Assembly (NCBI GenBank): GCA_003136675.1 | Contig: PLFE01000047.1 | Location: 12,380-57,683, forward strand | Direction: 5' to 3' | Length of the DNA stretch: 45,304 nucleotides | Origin: Bryobacterales bacterium | GTDB lineage: Bacteria; Acidobacteriota; Terriglobia; Bryobacterales; Bryobacteraceae | In this document: in pieces, positions 1 through 7,708 of the stretch | Layout of the letters: each line of letters begins with the position of its first letter | How positions within the stretch are numbered: the stretch's first letter is position 1 | The notes under the pieces: generated by a model | What the model saw: the letters and a program-made list of their open reading frames with translations, nothing else | Told to the model about the DNA's origin: nothing | The model's database searches: none | Made by a program: the position numbers and the translations under genes

Positions 1-321
1 GGGACGACAAGCCAGGGCGGTAAAGGAACGTGCTTCGATGCCGGGACGGTGATCGGCTGCGGAACGGTCTTCGAAATTAGTCCATCCGGCGGGGCGTGGA
101 CAGAGACTTCGATCTACGACTTCACGGTTCATGAAAACAACGCGCCTTACTGGGATGTATTCTGTGCGTATTTTTCGACCCGCTTGCGCAGACCCTCTAT
201 CTGGTCACGCGGTCCAGGTTCCTCAGGCTCGCTTCATACTGGGCGACCACGTCCGCAGCCTGGCGCATGGGGGTGGGCTGGGCGTAGAGTAATTCCGCGG
301 CGCGGACGGCGAGGCGCGTGA
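1..321 (+). pseudogene. 3' fragment of a GloVer tandem-repeat protein, broken
   Basis: Frame 1 is open from the left edge to a TGA at 319-321. The first ~45 codons carry the hallmark of the choice-anchored tandem-repeat (GloVer, TIGR03803) family: GTTSQGG followed by GCGTVFEISPSGG and a YDF segment. The gene at 1831-3066 shows the same pattern (CGVVYKL, GCGTVYKL). After about position 140 the similarity stops, and the frame runs through arginine- and proline-rich nonsense opposite the minus-strand gene that ends at 197. The upstream part lies outside the window. I read this as a truncated or decaying repeat protein; a genuine unusual C-terminus cannot be excluded. Confidence 0.5.
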
Positions 322-1336
322 GGCCCGCGTCTTCGGAGACGCCCCGGGAAGAGGCTTTGGCCTGCATGGCGGACAGGCGGCCGCGTAGTTCCCGGCGGCC
401 ATCGAGTTGCCCGCGGTTGGTTTCGAGCGCGCGCTGTTCGATGGTAAACAGATCGCTCGCCGTGCGCAGCCAGGGTTCGATGCCCGCGCAAACGGCGTCG
501 ATTGCGCCCTCGTTCAATTTGGCCTTCAGCCGGTCGAGCGATTCGGCGATCGGGCGCAGCTTTTCTTCCGGCATGGGCGCGGCCGGCGGTGGGCACTCCG
601 AGAGCTTGGCTTTGTATTCGTGGAGCGTGGCTTCGTTTTCGAGGCGGATATGCCGCAGGTGCTCGAACAGTTCTCCGGCGCGCGCGATGGTTTCGTGGAC
701 GTGCCGCCGCTGGTTTTCGAGCGCTTCGACGGCAATGCGGATCTGGTCGAACAGGGGCTGGATGTTGCTGTCGAACTCGGTTTCCGAGCCCAAGGGATCG
801 CTGAACGTACGGGTCTTGAAGGCTTCGAGCTTGGCGCGCAGCGCGGCGACGGTGGGGGCGAGCTCGCCGGTGTGGGTGTTCAGCCAAGTGCGGATGGTCT
901 TCTGTTTCGCGTCGAGACGCTTCCAGGCGGCGTCGATGGCGGCGAGGGCGGCCTGGCCCTTGTGGAAGGACTCGGACATTTCTTTCAGCGCGGGGATGGG
1001 GCGCGCGCCGTTGGGCATGGAAGGTCCGTCCAGCAGACGGGCGATTTCATCGATGCGATCGCCTGCGCCCAGCAGGCGCGGCATGTTCTTGCGAAGGTCC
1101 CCGGCGCGGCCCACCAGATCGGAAAGCAGGCCGTAGTTCTGGATGGCTTGTTCGAGAGCCGCAATGGAGGCGGCATAGTGCGCGGCCGTGATTCCGGTGA
1201 GCTTGAGACTGGATTTCCCGGAGCCGAGCAGCATTTCCCAGGCGGGGAGACCGTGGATGTCATAGACGATCTGGGCGGCCGCGTCGAGACGCCGCTGCCA
1301 TTCGGCGAGGAGCTGGTCGATTTGATCGAGAGTCAT
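197..1336 (-). CDS. Predicted coiled-coil protein of unknown function
   Basis: A 379-residue protein, rich in Ala, Leu, Arg and Glu with long heptad-like stretches throughout (for example the first 25 residues and residues ~150-300). It has no signal peptide, no membrane segment and no catalytic motif I recognise. The opening MTLDQIDQLLAEWQRRLDAA resembles a short minus-strand stretch at 1781-1816, which suggests a partly lost paralogue. ATG at 1336 is chosen because it is the first in-frame ATG. It lacks a Shine-Dalgarno but has a TATAGT hexamer nine bases upstream, consistent with a leaderless or near-leaderless mRNA. Function unknown; the prediction as a real gene rests on length, an open frame and GC-rich third positions. 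Confidence 0.75.
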   Translation of the reverse strand: MTLDQIDQLLAEWQRRLDAAAQIVYDIHGLPAWEMLLGSGKSSLKLTGITAAHYAASIAALEQAIQNYGLLSDLVGRAGDLRKNMPRLLGAGDRIDEIARLLDGPSMPNGARPIPALKEMSESFHKGQAALAAIDAAWKRLDAKQKTIRTWLNTHTGELAPTVAALRAKLEAFKTRTFSDPLGSETEFDSNIQPLFDQIRIAVEALENQRRHVHETIARAGELFEHLRHIRLENEATLHEYKAKLSECPPPAAPMPEEKLRPIAESLDRLKAKLNEGAIDAVCAGIEPWLRTASDLFTIEQRALETNRGQLDGRRELRGRLSAMQAKASSRGVSEDAGLTRLAVRAAELLYAQPTPMRQAADVVAQYEASLRNLDRVTR

Positions 1337-1345
1337 AGCGTCATT

Positions 1346-1351
1346 ACTATA
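1346..1351 (-). promoter_or_regulatory. Candidate -10 element, near-leaderless start
   Basis: TATAGT on the minus strand ends nine bases before the ATG at 1336. No Shine-Dalgarno lies between them and no clear -35 box is visible. It matches the -10/start spacing seen at several other genes in this window. Confidence 0.35.
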
Positions 1352-1419
1352 ACGTTTGCGCGGGGGTGGATGTTCCGTCGAGTGAAGCAGCGGTGTTTGC
1401 GGGTAGAACGTAAGCAGGC

Positions 1420-1653
1420 ATGACGATAGACGAGCGGATCGAGTTTTTGCTGCAATCGATTGAGTCTCATGATCGGCAGATCGGGGAGAACACCGCGAGC
1501 ATTGGGGACCTGTCTGGCCAGATCCGGGGCTGAAAGGACTCGATCGGCAAACTGGCGGAGGTAACTGACGAGGACGCGACCGACATTCGGGCCTTGGCTC
1601 GGATTGCGGAAGCGCACGAAGCGCGGATTTCGCAAATAGAAAACAAGAGCTGA
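1420..1653 (+). pseudogene. Small coiled-coil protein gene with in-frame TGA
   Basis: An ATG at 1420 opens MTIDERIEFLLQSIESHDRQ, an amphipathic helical sequence. TGA at 1531-1533 interrupts it at codon 38. The same frame then continues in the same style (KLAEVTDEDATDIRAL, then RIAEAHEARISQIENKS) to a TGA at 1651-1653. Proteins of this form, about 70-80 residues with a coiled coil ending in an EAHExRI-LE motif, are common hypothetical proteins in acidobacteria and cyanobacteria. The single nonsense codon marks it as a recent pseudogene, unless TGA is read through or is a sequence error. No gene of known function is coupled to it. Confidence 0.55.
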
Positions 1654-1830
1654 GGTGGAAGCGCTACTTCCGCACGGTGACGTTCTGGATGCCGTCGAGG
1701 TATCCGACGCACTCGACTCCTGCAATAGGGGCGATGCCTTTGGGTCGCGCGCGGCCGACCTGCTCCACCGGGCGCGCGGAGAGACACCGCTTCCATCCGG
1801 CGAGAAGCTGGTCGATGATTTTCCCAGCCG

Positions 1831-3066
1831 TTAAGGACCCAGGGTGAGCTTGTAGACGGTTCCGCAGCCGGTCACGTTCCCCAGGCACCCACCCTCCCCG
1901 CCATATTCAGCAGTACCGAAGAATTCCACAACGCCAGCCGCCGTTGTCGCAATCAGGCCCGAACTCGGATTCTTTCCGTCCGCGAGTCCCGTGAAGGCGT
2001 AAAGCACGGTCTCTCTGCCGGAAACTTCCAACTGAAAGAGCACGCCGCATCCGGTGGAGCAACTTCCCGTCGTGTTGCCGCCGATGCTGGCGGTGCCGTA
2101 GAGGGTTCCTGTCGTAGCGTCGCGAAGCAACTTTCCGCCGGGGCTGCCTCCATCAGCGCCCCCGGTAAAGTTATAGAGCACCGAGAAGGTTCCCGTGGCG
2201 CCCATCTCGAACACCACTCCGTTGTTATACTTCCCGCCGGCCGGCGTGACCCCATAGAGGTTCCCGGCCGCATCCAGGATGAGCGGAGACTCGGGCGCCG
2301 ACCCGTCCGCGCCGGTAAAGTCGTGGAGCACGGTCTCAAGCCCGCTCGGGTCCAACTTGAAGACGACTCCTTGTTCAGACGGGCCGCCCTCGAGGGTAGT
2401 GCCATACAGATTCCCGGCGCGATCGCGAACGAGCGCCGCGTAGGGAAAGGAACCGTCGGTGAGGGAAAAATCGTGAAGCACCGTGTAGGCGCCGTTGGGA
2501 GCCAACTCAAATGCCACTCCAAAGGTGGCTCCAATGGTCCCTCCATCCGGGGCGGTTCCGTAAAGGTTGCCCATGGGGTCGCCGACCAGGCCGCCAACCG
2601 GGTCGTAACCGGTGGTTGAATTGGGGAAGGCGTACAAGGTGGTTTCGGCGCCCGCCGGGGTGAGCTTGAAGATTGTTCCGCCAGCCTGTGAGGTGACGCC
2701 GTAGAGGTTGCCCTTCGGGTCCAGTATCACGCTGGATGGGCGGCTGCCATCCGATTCACCCGTAAAGGCATAGACGACCGTTTCCGAGCCGGTGGCGGCA
2801 GACAGCTTATACACCACCCCGCATCCCGCGAAATCACACTGCTCGGAACTCAGGTCGCCACCTTCCGAGGTGACGCCGTAGAGGTTGCCCCCGGAATCCT
2901 GGGTGAGTGGCATCGCGTAGGACGGGAAGGCTCCATCCGCGCCCGTGAAGGTGTGGAGTACTGAAAAAGCGGGTGTCTGGGCGTGTGCGGCCCACCCGGT
3001 GGAAAGAGAGAGAGCCAGTGCGAAACCGGCCAGCGTTGATGTTTTCTTTGCTTTCGTTCGAGGCAT
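1831..3066 (-). CDS. Secreted choice-anchored tandem-repeat (GloVer) protein
   Basis: A 411-residue secreted protein. After a signal peptide (residues ~1-30, ending AHA-QTP) it consists of about nine repeats of ~40 residues with the pattern VLHxFTGADG..P, then D..GNLYGVT..GG, then GxVFKL. That is the GloVer repeat (TIGR03803), predicted to fold as a beta-propeller-like array. Biological role unknown. The start is set at ATG 3066 because AGGAG lies eight bases upstream; an upstream in-frame start at 3114 would add 16 residues before the signal peptide and has no such support. The minus-strand frame beyond its stop contains only a degenerate stretch (1664-1830). Confidence 0.88.
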   Translation of the reverse strand: MPRTKAKKTSTLAGFALALSLSTGWAAHAQTPAFSVLHTFTGADGAFPSYAMPLTQDSGGNLYGVTSEGGDLSSEQCDFAGCGVVYKLSAATGSETVVYAFTGESDGSRPSSVILDPKGNLYGVTSQAGGTIFKLTPAGAETTLYAFPNSTTGYDPVGGLVGDPMGNLYGTAPDGGTIGATFGVAFELAPNGAYTVLHDFSLTDGSFPYAALVRDRAGNLYGTTLEGGPSEQGVVFKLDPSGLETVLHDFTGADGSAPESPLILDAAGNLYGVTPAGGKYNNGVVFEMGATGTFSVLYNFTGGADGGSPGGKLLRDATTGTLYGTASIGGNTTGSCSTGCGVLFQLEVSGRETVLYAFTGLADGKNPSSGLIATTAAGVVEFFGTAEYGGEGGCLGNVTGCGTVYKLTLGP

Positions 3067-3141
3067 TGCAGTCTCCTGACGTTCGTGCCACCCCGCACGA
3101 TGTGCTGCGTCCAAAAGGATACCAGTTTTGTCGCGTTTATC

Positions 3142-3323
3142 GCGCGATAAGGGCGCGCCACTGGTTTTCTTCGCGAATTTCGTGAATCGTCAGGCCTGCC
3201 GCTTCTAGACGCCCGCGAACGCGTGCGACATCCTGCGCTTCAAGTCAGCGGCGCGTGGATTCGTGAACTCAGGTTCCAAAAGCCAGGCCAGAGTTCACGG
3301 TGACGCGAATTCGGCCATCGGGA
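3142..3323 (-). pseudogene. Decayed partial copy of the prmA 3' region
   Basis: Positions 3142-3244 align with 5391-5493 (inside prmA) at about 90% identity over 103 bases. Positions 3250-3323 align with 5823-5896 at about 92% over 74 bases. The 329 bases between these segments in the parent are replaced by five bases, so the methyltransferase core is gone and no frame survives. The copy has the same orientation as prmA and lies on the other side of the beta-propeller gene at 3489-5378. No transposase or target-site duplication is visible at its ends. Confidence 0.85.
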
Positions 3324-3422
3324 GCAGTTCGAATCGAGCTTCGGGAGGTCGAAAATGAAGGGCTTCTACGAGACCGGCTTCGGTAGTCATGACGGATAAC
3401 GGCCATTCCGGATACAGCATAC

Positions 3423-3453
3423 TTGCGTCCCCCCCCCCGGGCGATGTTATACT
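3423..3453 (+). promoter_or_regulatory. Candidate extended -10 promoter for the beta-propeller gene
   Basis: TGTTATACT (3445-3453) is an extended -10 element. TTGCGT at 3423-3428 could be the -35, but the spacer is 19 bases and contains a run of ten C. The gene starts at 3489. Confidence 0.4.
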
Positions 3454-3488
3454 CCGCTCGGCTAATCTCCAACCAAGACAAAACCGTT

Positions 3489-5378
3489 ATGAACCTCCGA
3501 TGCCTGCTGATCCCCCTGGTTGCCGTTGCCGCGAGCGCCCAGAGCGCGACCCCGATCCTGTACTTCACCCCGTTCGCCGAATCGTCACTGGTCTCATCTG
3601 GCGGCGCCGACTGGAAGGCTCTCGCCGGGGTCTATAGCCAGGACGTCAAGTTGAGCCCGGACGGCACGGTGGCCTACATAGCCAGCACCGATGCTGGACG
3701 AATTCTGGCCTTTTCGACCGCCACGGGCAAGCAGACCGGCACGTTGCAGGCTGACGCCGGGCCGGTAAGCCTGGCCGTTTCCCCGGACGGCTCTCGCGTC
3801 TACGCCGTCAACAAGACCTCCGTCACGCTCTCAGTGGCCGATTCCGCCACGGGAGACGAGATTGGCAGCGTACCCCTCGAGGCGCTTGGCATCCTCGATC
3901 TGGTGGTATCGCCCGACGGATCTACTCTGTACGTAAGCACTGGTGAGTCCGTCCTCATAATTGACTCCGCGAGTTTGAGCGTCGTGGATTCGATTCCTGT
4001 CCAAGAGGCTGTCGCGCTCGCTCTGGGGCCATCGGGGAATCTCCTTTATGTTGTAACGACAGGGAAGTACCTCCTCCGCGTAATCGATACGGCCACCAAA
4101 GAATTTGCGGGCTCGATGAAGGCGCCCGGCGGCTTGACACCGTCGAGCGTCGCGGTCAACCCGGACGGCCAGGCCGTTTACATCGGTACTCAGACTGGAG
4201 TCACCGTCGTCTCGACGGCGACCCTGACAATTACCGGCCGACTACAGGGCGGGGCCGTGACCAAGGTGGTGGTGTCTCCTGATGGTTCGCGAGCGCTGGC
4301 CGGGGCGGACGGCGGGAACGGCCCCAGCCAAAGGATCGTTTATAACCTGAAAACGGAGAGCATTCTCAGTAAAACCAACCTACCGGGGTATCCCTCGGGA
4401 TGCGCCATCTCGCCTGACGGAGAGACTTACTATGTTCTGCTTTCTCAAACTTTCGTGGTCGATGCCTTCGATACCTCCACTCAGCAGGTGCAGACGGTAA
4501 TCACCGATCCGGAGAATGGCATCCTGACGGCCTCCAGTAGCGGGAATGCCGTGGTGGCGATGAACACCGATGCGGTGGCCGCGATTTCCACTTCCACCAA
4601 TACGGTCGGAGAGGCCGTTTCTATACCAAACACTGAGAGAAACTTATTGGTGGCGGTCAACAGCGTTGGCACGCAAGCGTTTGCCGTGGTTGGGAGCACG
4701 GCGGAGATTGCGATGATCGACCTGGTTCATGGGGTGGTCCAACAGACGATCACTGTGCCGGGGGCCGGCGCAGTAGACGGTTTTATGTACCTCCAGATTT
4801 CTCCGGACGACTCCACTCTGTACGCACTGCTCGGCCCGCCTGCCGATTCCTCCCCTGCACAAATCTGCGCCGTTGACATCGCTTCGGGCATGGTGCGGAA
4901 CTGCGCCACCGTTCCCACGAGTGCCACCCCGGACGGGACCTACGGTCCGCGACCGATCGCTATCTCCCCGGACGGCACAAAACTATACTTGCAGCCTAGC
5001 CCGAGCGAGGTTGCGGAAATCGACTCGACGTCCTTCGCGTTGCTTCGCACGCTAACCTATACGTCGCCTGATAGCTCGTCGTATGCGTATAGTTTTGCCT
5101 ATTCCTCCGCGAACTCAAGCATCTACGTGCTCGTTTCGGTCAACTCCGCGGAGAGCCAGGTAATCCGAGTTGACCTTGGGACGTTCAGCCTAGCGGCTCA
5201 GACGACGGTGAACTATCAAGCTAGCGACATCGCAATTACGCCCGACGGCACCAAGCTGTATATCGCCGCTTTAGGCCTGGCGGTCGCGGACGGGATGACG
5301 CTCGCAAACCTCACAACTCTTTTCCCAAGCGATTTTATATTCTCGGTGGTGATGGCGGTACCGCCGTCCGCTCCCTGA
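3489..5378 (+). CDS. Secreted YVTN/YncE-type beta-propeller protein
   Basis: A 629-residue protein with a signal peptide (residues ~1-18, MNLRCLLIPLVAVAASAQS) and repeated blades carrying VSPDGSxxYV or ISPDGTKLY motifs (at least eight), each followed by an aspartate-rich strand such as VIDTATKE. This is the 40-residue YVTN family of beta-propellers, usually cell-surface or periplasmic binding scaffolds. No catalytic residues are visible. ATG 3489 is chosen because it directly begins the signal peptide; the longer frame from 3423 would run through the predicted promoter. The gene sits between a decayed prmA fragment and intact prmA, so it may have arrived with the rearrangement that split them. 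Confidence 0.85.
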   Translation: MNLRCLLIPLVAVAASAQSATPILYFTPFAESSLVSSGGADWKALAGVYSQDVKLSPDGTVAYIASTDAGRILAFSTATGKQTGTLQADAGPVSLAVSPDGSRVYAVNKTSVTLSVADSATGDEIGSVPLEALGILDLVVSPDGSTLYVSTGESVLIIDSASLSVVDSIPVQEAVALALGPSGNLLYVVTTGKYLLRVIDTATKEFAGSMKAPGGLTPSSVAVNPDGQAVYIGTQTGVTVVSTATLTITGRLQGGAVTKVVVSPDGSRALAGADGGNGPSQRIVYNLKTESILSKTNLPGYPSGCAISPDGETYYVLLSQTFVVDAFDTSTQQVQTVITDPENGILTASSSGNAVVAMNTDAVAAISTSTNTVGEAVSIPNTERNLLVAVNSVGTQAFAVVGSTAEIAMIDLVHGVVQQTITVPGAGAVDGFMYLQISPDDSTLYALLGPPADSSPAQICAVDIASGMVRNCATVPTSATPDGTYGPRPIAISPDGTKLYLQPSPSEVAEIDSTSFALLRTLTYTSPDSSSYAYSFAYSSANSSIYVLVSVNSAESQVIRVDLGTFSLAAQTTVNYQASDIAITPDGTKLYIAALGLAVADGMTLANLTTLFPSDFIFSVVMAVPPSAP

Positions 5379-5382
5379 AGGG

Positions 5383-6171
5383 TCATGGCAGCGCGATAAT
5401 GGCGCGCCACTGGTTTTCTTCGCGAATTTCGTGAATCGTGAGGCCTGCCGCTTCGAGGCGCTGGCGGACGCGTGCCACATCCTGCGATTCGAGGCCGCTG
5501 AGCAGGATCGTGCCGCCGGGCTTCGTGATGCGCGGCCATTCCGGCGCGAGGAGCGCGAGCCATTCGGGGCTGAGGTTGCCGATCGCGATATCGGCGATGT
5601 CGGGGTCGATCTGTTGAACCGACCCCTCGAAGAGTTCGATTTCGAGACCGGCGGCTTTGAAGTTTCTTCCGGCGACCTCTATAGATAGCGGGTCGATGTC
5701 GCAGGCGATCACGCGGCCGGCTCCCAGCTTGATGGAAGCCTCGGCAAGAATTCCCGAGCCGGTTCCGACGTCGACCACCGTCATGCCCGGTTGGACGAGT
5801 TCCTCCAGCGCCTGGAGGCAAAGGCGCGTGGATTCGTGCACTCCGGTTCCAAAAGCCAGGCCAGAGTTCACGGTGATGCGGATTCGGTCATCGGGGGTGG
5901 GGTCATCGCGCCACTCCGGAACCAGGAAGAAGCGGTGACCCACCAGCATGGGCTGTAGAGCGTCGTGCGATTCGGCGACCCAGTCGCGCTCTTCGGCCTG
6001 CTCGATCTGGCCGCCGAATGTGGAGAGCAGGTGCGCGCGGTCGGCATCGTCCTCGAAGAAGGCCCGGAGGCCATTGGGGGATTCGACGATTCCGGCCACG
6101 CCGGCTTCCCAGAGATCGGCGATGAGTAAGTCGGTGCGGTCCGGCGGGCAATCAATGAAGATGGAAAACAT
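5383..6171 (-). CDS. prmA: Ribosomal protein L11 methyltransferase
   Basis: A 262-residue class I SAM-dependent methyltransferase of the PrmA family, which methylates ribosomal protein L11. The SAM-binding motif is VVDVGTGSGILAEASIKLGA, followed by the acidic loop ACDIDPLSIEVAGRN. The post-motif NLSPEW occupies the usual substrate-binding position, and LLSGLESQDV precedes the C-terminal strand. The N-terminal ferredoxin-like substrate domain (residues ~1-80) is present but shorter than in enterobacterial PrmA. The start could be ATG 6171 or GTG 6186; 6171 fits the family N-terminus better. It is divergent from the DapA-like gene, with only 28 bases between them. Confidence 0.88.
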   Translation of the reverse strand: MFSIFIDCPPDRTDLLIADLWEAGVAGIVESPNGLRAFFEDDADRAHLLSTFGGQIEQAEERDWVAESHDALQPMLVGHRFFLVPEWRDDPTPDDRIRITVNSGLAFGTGVHESTRLCLQALEELVQPGMTVVDVGTGSGILAEASIKLGAGRVIACDIDPLSIEVAGRNFKAAGLEIELFEGSVQQIDPDIADIAIGNLSPEWLALLAPEWPRITKPGGTILLSGLESQDVARVRQRLEAAGLTIHEIREENQWRAIIALP

Positions 6172-6199
6172 AAAATGGGGAATCACTCATAGGGAACCA

Positions 6200-7081
6200 A
6201 TGAAACTTCAGGGAATCTTTGTTGCCGCGGCAACTCCATTTGACTATAGCGGGCAGCTCTACAAAGTAAAAGTAGAGCACAACGTGGTCAAGTGGAACCT
6301 GACCAGCGTCGCGGGCTACGCATTTGGGGGCATTGCGGGGGAAGGGCCGCTGCTGGGCGAGGACGAGAAGGCCGTGTTGTGGGACGTGGCCGCGAAACAT
6401 GCCGCGCCGGAGAAAACGTTGCTGGCGGATTGCAGCGCTGAAGGGGTAGAACTGAGCGCGCGTCTCGCGAAACGCGCGGCGGCGCTGGGGTTCCATGCGG
6501 TGGTATGCGCCGCGCCTCACGAATACAAGAGCCTGATGTACGGGCGGGACGCGCAGATGCTCTACTTCCAGTCGGTGGCGGACCGTTCGCCGATACCGGT
6601 GATTATCGGGAACGCTCCGGCTTATACCGGGGTGGACGTGCTGCCGGAGACCAGCGCAGCTTTGTCGGCCCATCCGAATATCGCGGGGGTGGTGGAGGAT
6701 TCCACGCCGTCGCGTGTGGCGCAAATCAGGCAACTGGCGGGGGCGGAGTTCGCTGTGCTGGCGGGTTCGTGCACGCACCTTCTGGAGTGTTGGGAACAGG
6801 GCGCATCCGGTGGATTGCTGGCGCTGGCGAGCGCGACTCCGTATGCGTGCATCACGCTATGGGAGGCTTTCCGGACCCGCGAGCGCGAAGCCCAACTCGA
6901 CTGGCAGGAGCGCATCCGGCAGCCGGGAATTGCGGTCACCGATCTTTACGGCGTTTCCGGGTTGAAGTATGCGATGGAATTGAACGGGTATTACGGGGGT
7001 CCGCCGCGGCTGCCGTTTTGCCCGCCGAATCAGGCCGTGAAGAGCGAGATTGAGGGCGTGTTTAAGGACCTGCGTGGTTAG
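6200..7081 (+). CDS. DapA-family protein lacking the Schiff-base lysine
   Basis: A 293-residue TIM-barrel protein of the dihydrodipicolinate synthase / N-acetylneuraminate lyase superfamily. Family marks are the N-terminal GIFVAAATPF, GGIAGEGPLLGEDEK (normally GttGEx.L) and the C-terminal YGVSGLKYAMELNG. The aldolase residues are missing: the lysine expected in IvGiK is Val165 in IAGVVEDST, and the tyrosine expected in vlYN.P is Gly137 in VIIGNAP. The usual PYY is PHEY. It therefore cannot use the standard imine mechanism and is probably either catalytically repurposed or inactive. ATG 6200 has an AGGGA six to eight bases upstream. The upstream in-frame extension overlaps prmA and was discarded. 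Confidence 0.8.
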   Translation: MKLQGIFVAAATPFDYSGQLYKVKVEHNVVKWNLTSVAGYAFGGIAGEGPLLGEDEKAVLWDVAAKHAAPEKTLLADCSAEGVELSARLAKRAAALGFHAVVCAAPHEYKSLMYGRDAQMLYFQSVADRSPIPVIIGNAPAYTGVDVLPETSAALSAHPNIAGVVEDSTPSRVAQIRQLAGAEFAVLAGSCTHLLECWEQGASGGLLALASATPYACITLWEAFRTREREAQLDWQERIRQPGIAVTDLYGVSGLKYAMELNGYYGGPPRLPFCPPNQAVKSEIEGVFKDLRG

Positions 7082-7089
7082 TCTGGGGG

Positions 7090-7617
7090 TTAAGGATGCT
7101 CGCGGGCGGTACGCTGAGCGAGCTCTCCGATGATGGGCAGTTCGTAAACCTGTCCGTGGCTGGTCTTCACCAGCATGAAGATCCATACGAACATGAGCAG
7201 CACCTGCAGCAGGTTGCCCACGGGAAGCACGTGGTGGAGTGACGAAAAGATCGGCTGGATCGCCCAATCGACAATGAGCCACGCCGCGAAGATGTAGAGC
7301 CCCTGAAAGGCGTGGAAGCGCATGATGAAGTCGCCGCGGAAGCGTTTCATGCCCAGCACGACGACGGACGGCACCCATCCAATCACTGGCACGTAGCAGA
7401 GAATCGAGAACGTGCGATTGGGGATGCGCTCAAAGAAGTCCACCTGCTGAAAGGGCGGAACTGGATTGGGGATAGAGCCGGGCGTGGTCCCAGGGAAAGC
7501 GCTGCGAAACGTGCCGGGCGGAAACGGGGTTGGCGCACCGGGCTGGCGAGATCCGCAGCGGGCGCAATAAGCGTCCTCCGGCGTGACCTGGTTTCCGCAC
7601 TGGCTGCAAAAGGGCAT
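7090..7617 (-). CDS. Zinc-ribbon membrane protein (DUF4870-like)
   Basis: A 175-residue protein. The N-terminus is a zinc ribbon (MPFCSQCGNQVTPEDAYCARCGSRQ, two CxxC pairs), followed by a proline-rich linker (residues ~26-60). Three or four hydrophobic helices then follow (ILCYVPVIGWVPSVVVL, FQGLYIFAAWLIVDWAI, LLQVLLMFVWIFMLV). The membrane portion, with a polar F-RGDF-RFHAFQGL motif between helices, resembles the DUF4870/YidH-like small membrane family. Function unknown. Divergent from the MBL hydrolase with a 91-base gap. It ends nine bases from the stop of the convergent DapA-like gene. Confidence 0.8.
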   Translation of the reverse strand: MPFCSQCGNQVTPEDAYCARCGSRQPGAPTPFPPGTFRSAFPGTTPGSIPNPVPPFQQVDFFERIPNRTFSILCYVPVIGWVPSVVVLGMKRFRGDFIMRFHAFQGLYIFAAWLIVDWAIQPIFSSLHHVLPVGNLLQVLLMFVWIFMLVKTSHGQVYELPIIGELAQRTAREHP

Positions 7618-7691
7618 CTCTAAGAAAGACTACGATATCGCAGTATAAATTGTTCCGCTCCTGAGGAATCGCGCGGCGCGTGCTCTCCCAT

Positions 7692-7706
7692 GGAATAGAG
7701 TATTCC
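7692..7706. promoter_or_regulatory. Inverted repeat overlapping the -10 of the MBL gene
   Basis: GGAATA-GAG-TATTCC is a perfect 6+3+6 inverted repeat ending two bases before the ATG at 7709. It includes TAGAGT (7696-7701), which sits at -10 distance from a leaderless start (seven bases). An operator function is inferred from position only. Confidence 0.35.
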
Positions 7707-7708
7707 TT

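Noticed and set aside
407..1423. 338-codon plus-strand frame
   Set aside because: Complement of the coiled-coil gene. The minus strand gives a more natural helical composition, but confidence in that gene is only moderate.
3429..3438. Run of ten C as a phase-variation tract for the propeller gene
   Set aside because: It lies in the promoter spacer, not in the gene. It could alter promoter spacing, but one sequence gives no evidence of length variation, and an assembly artefact is equally likely.
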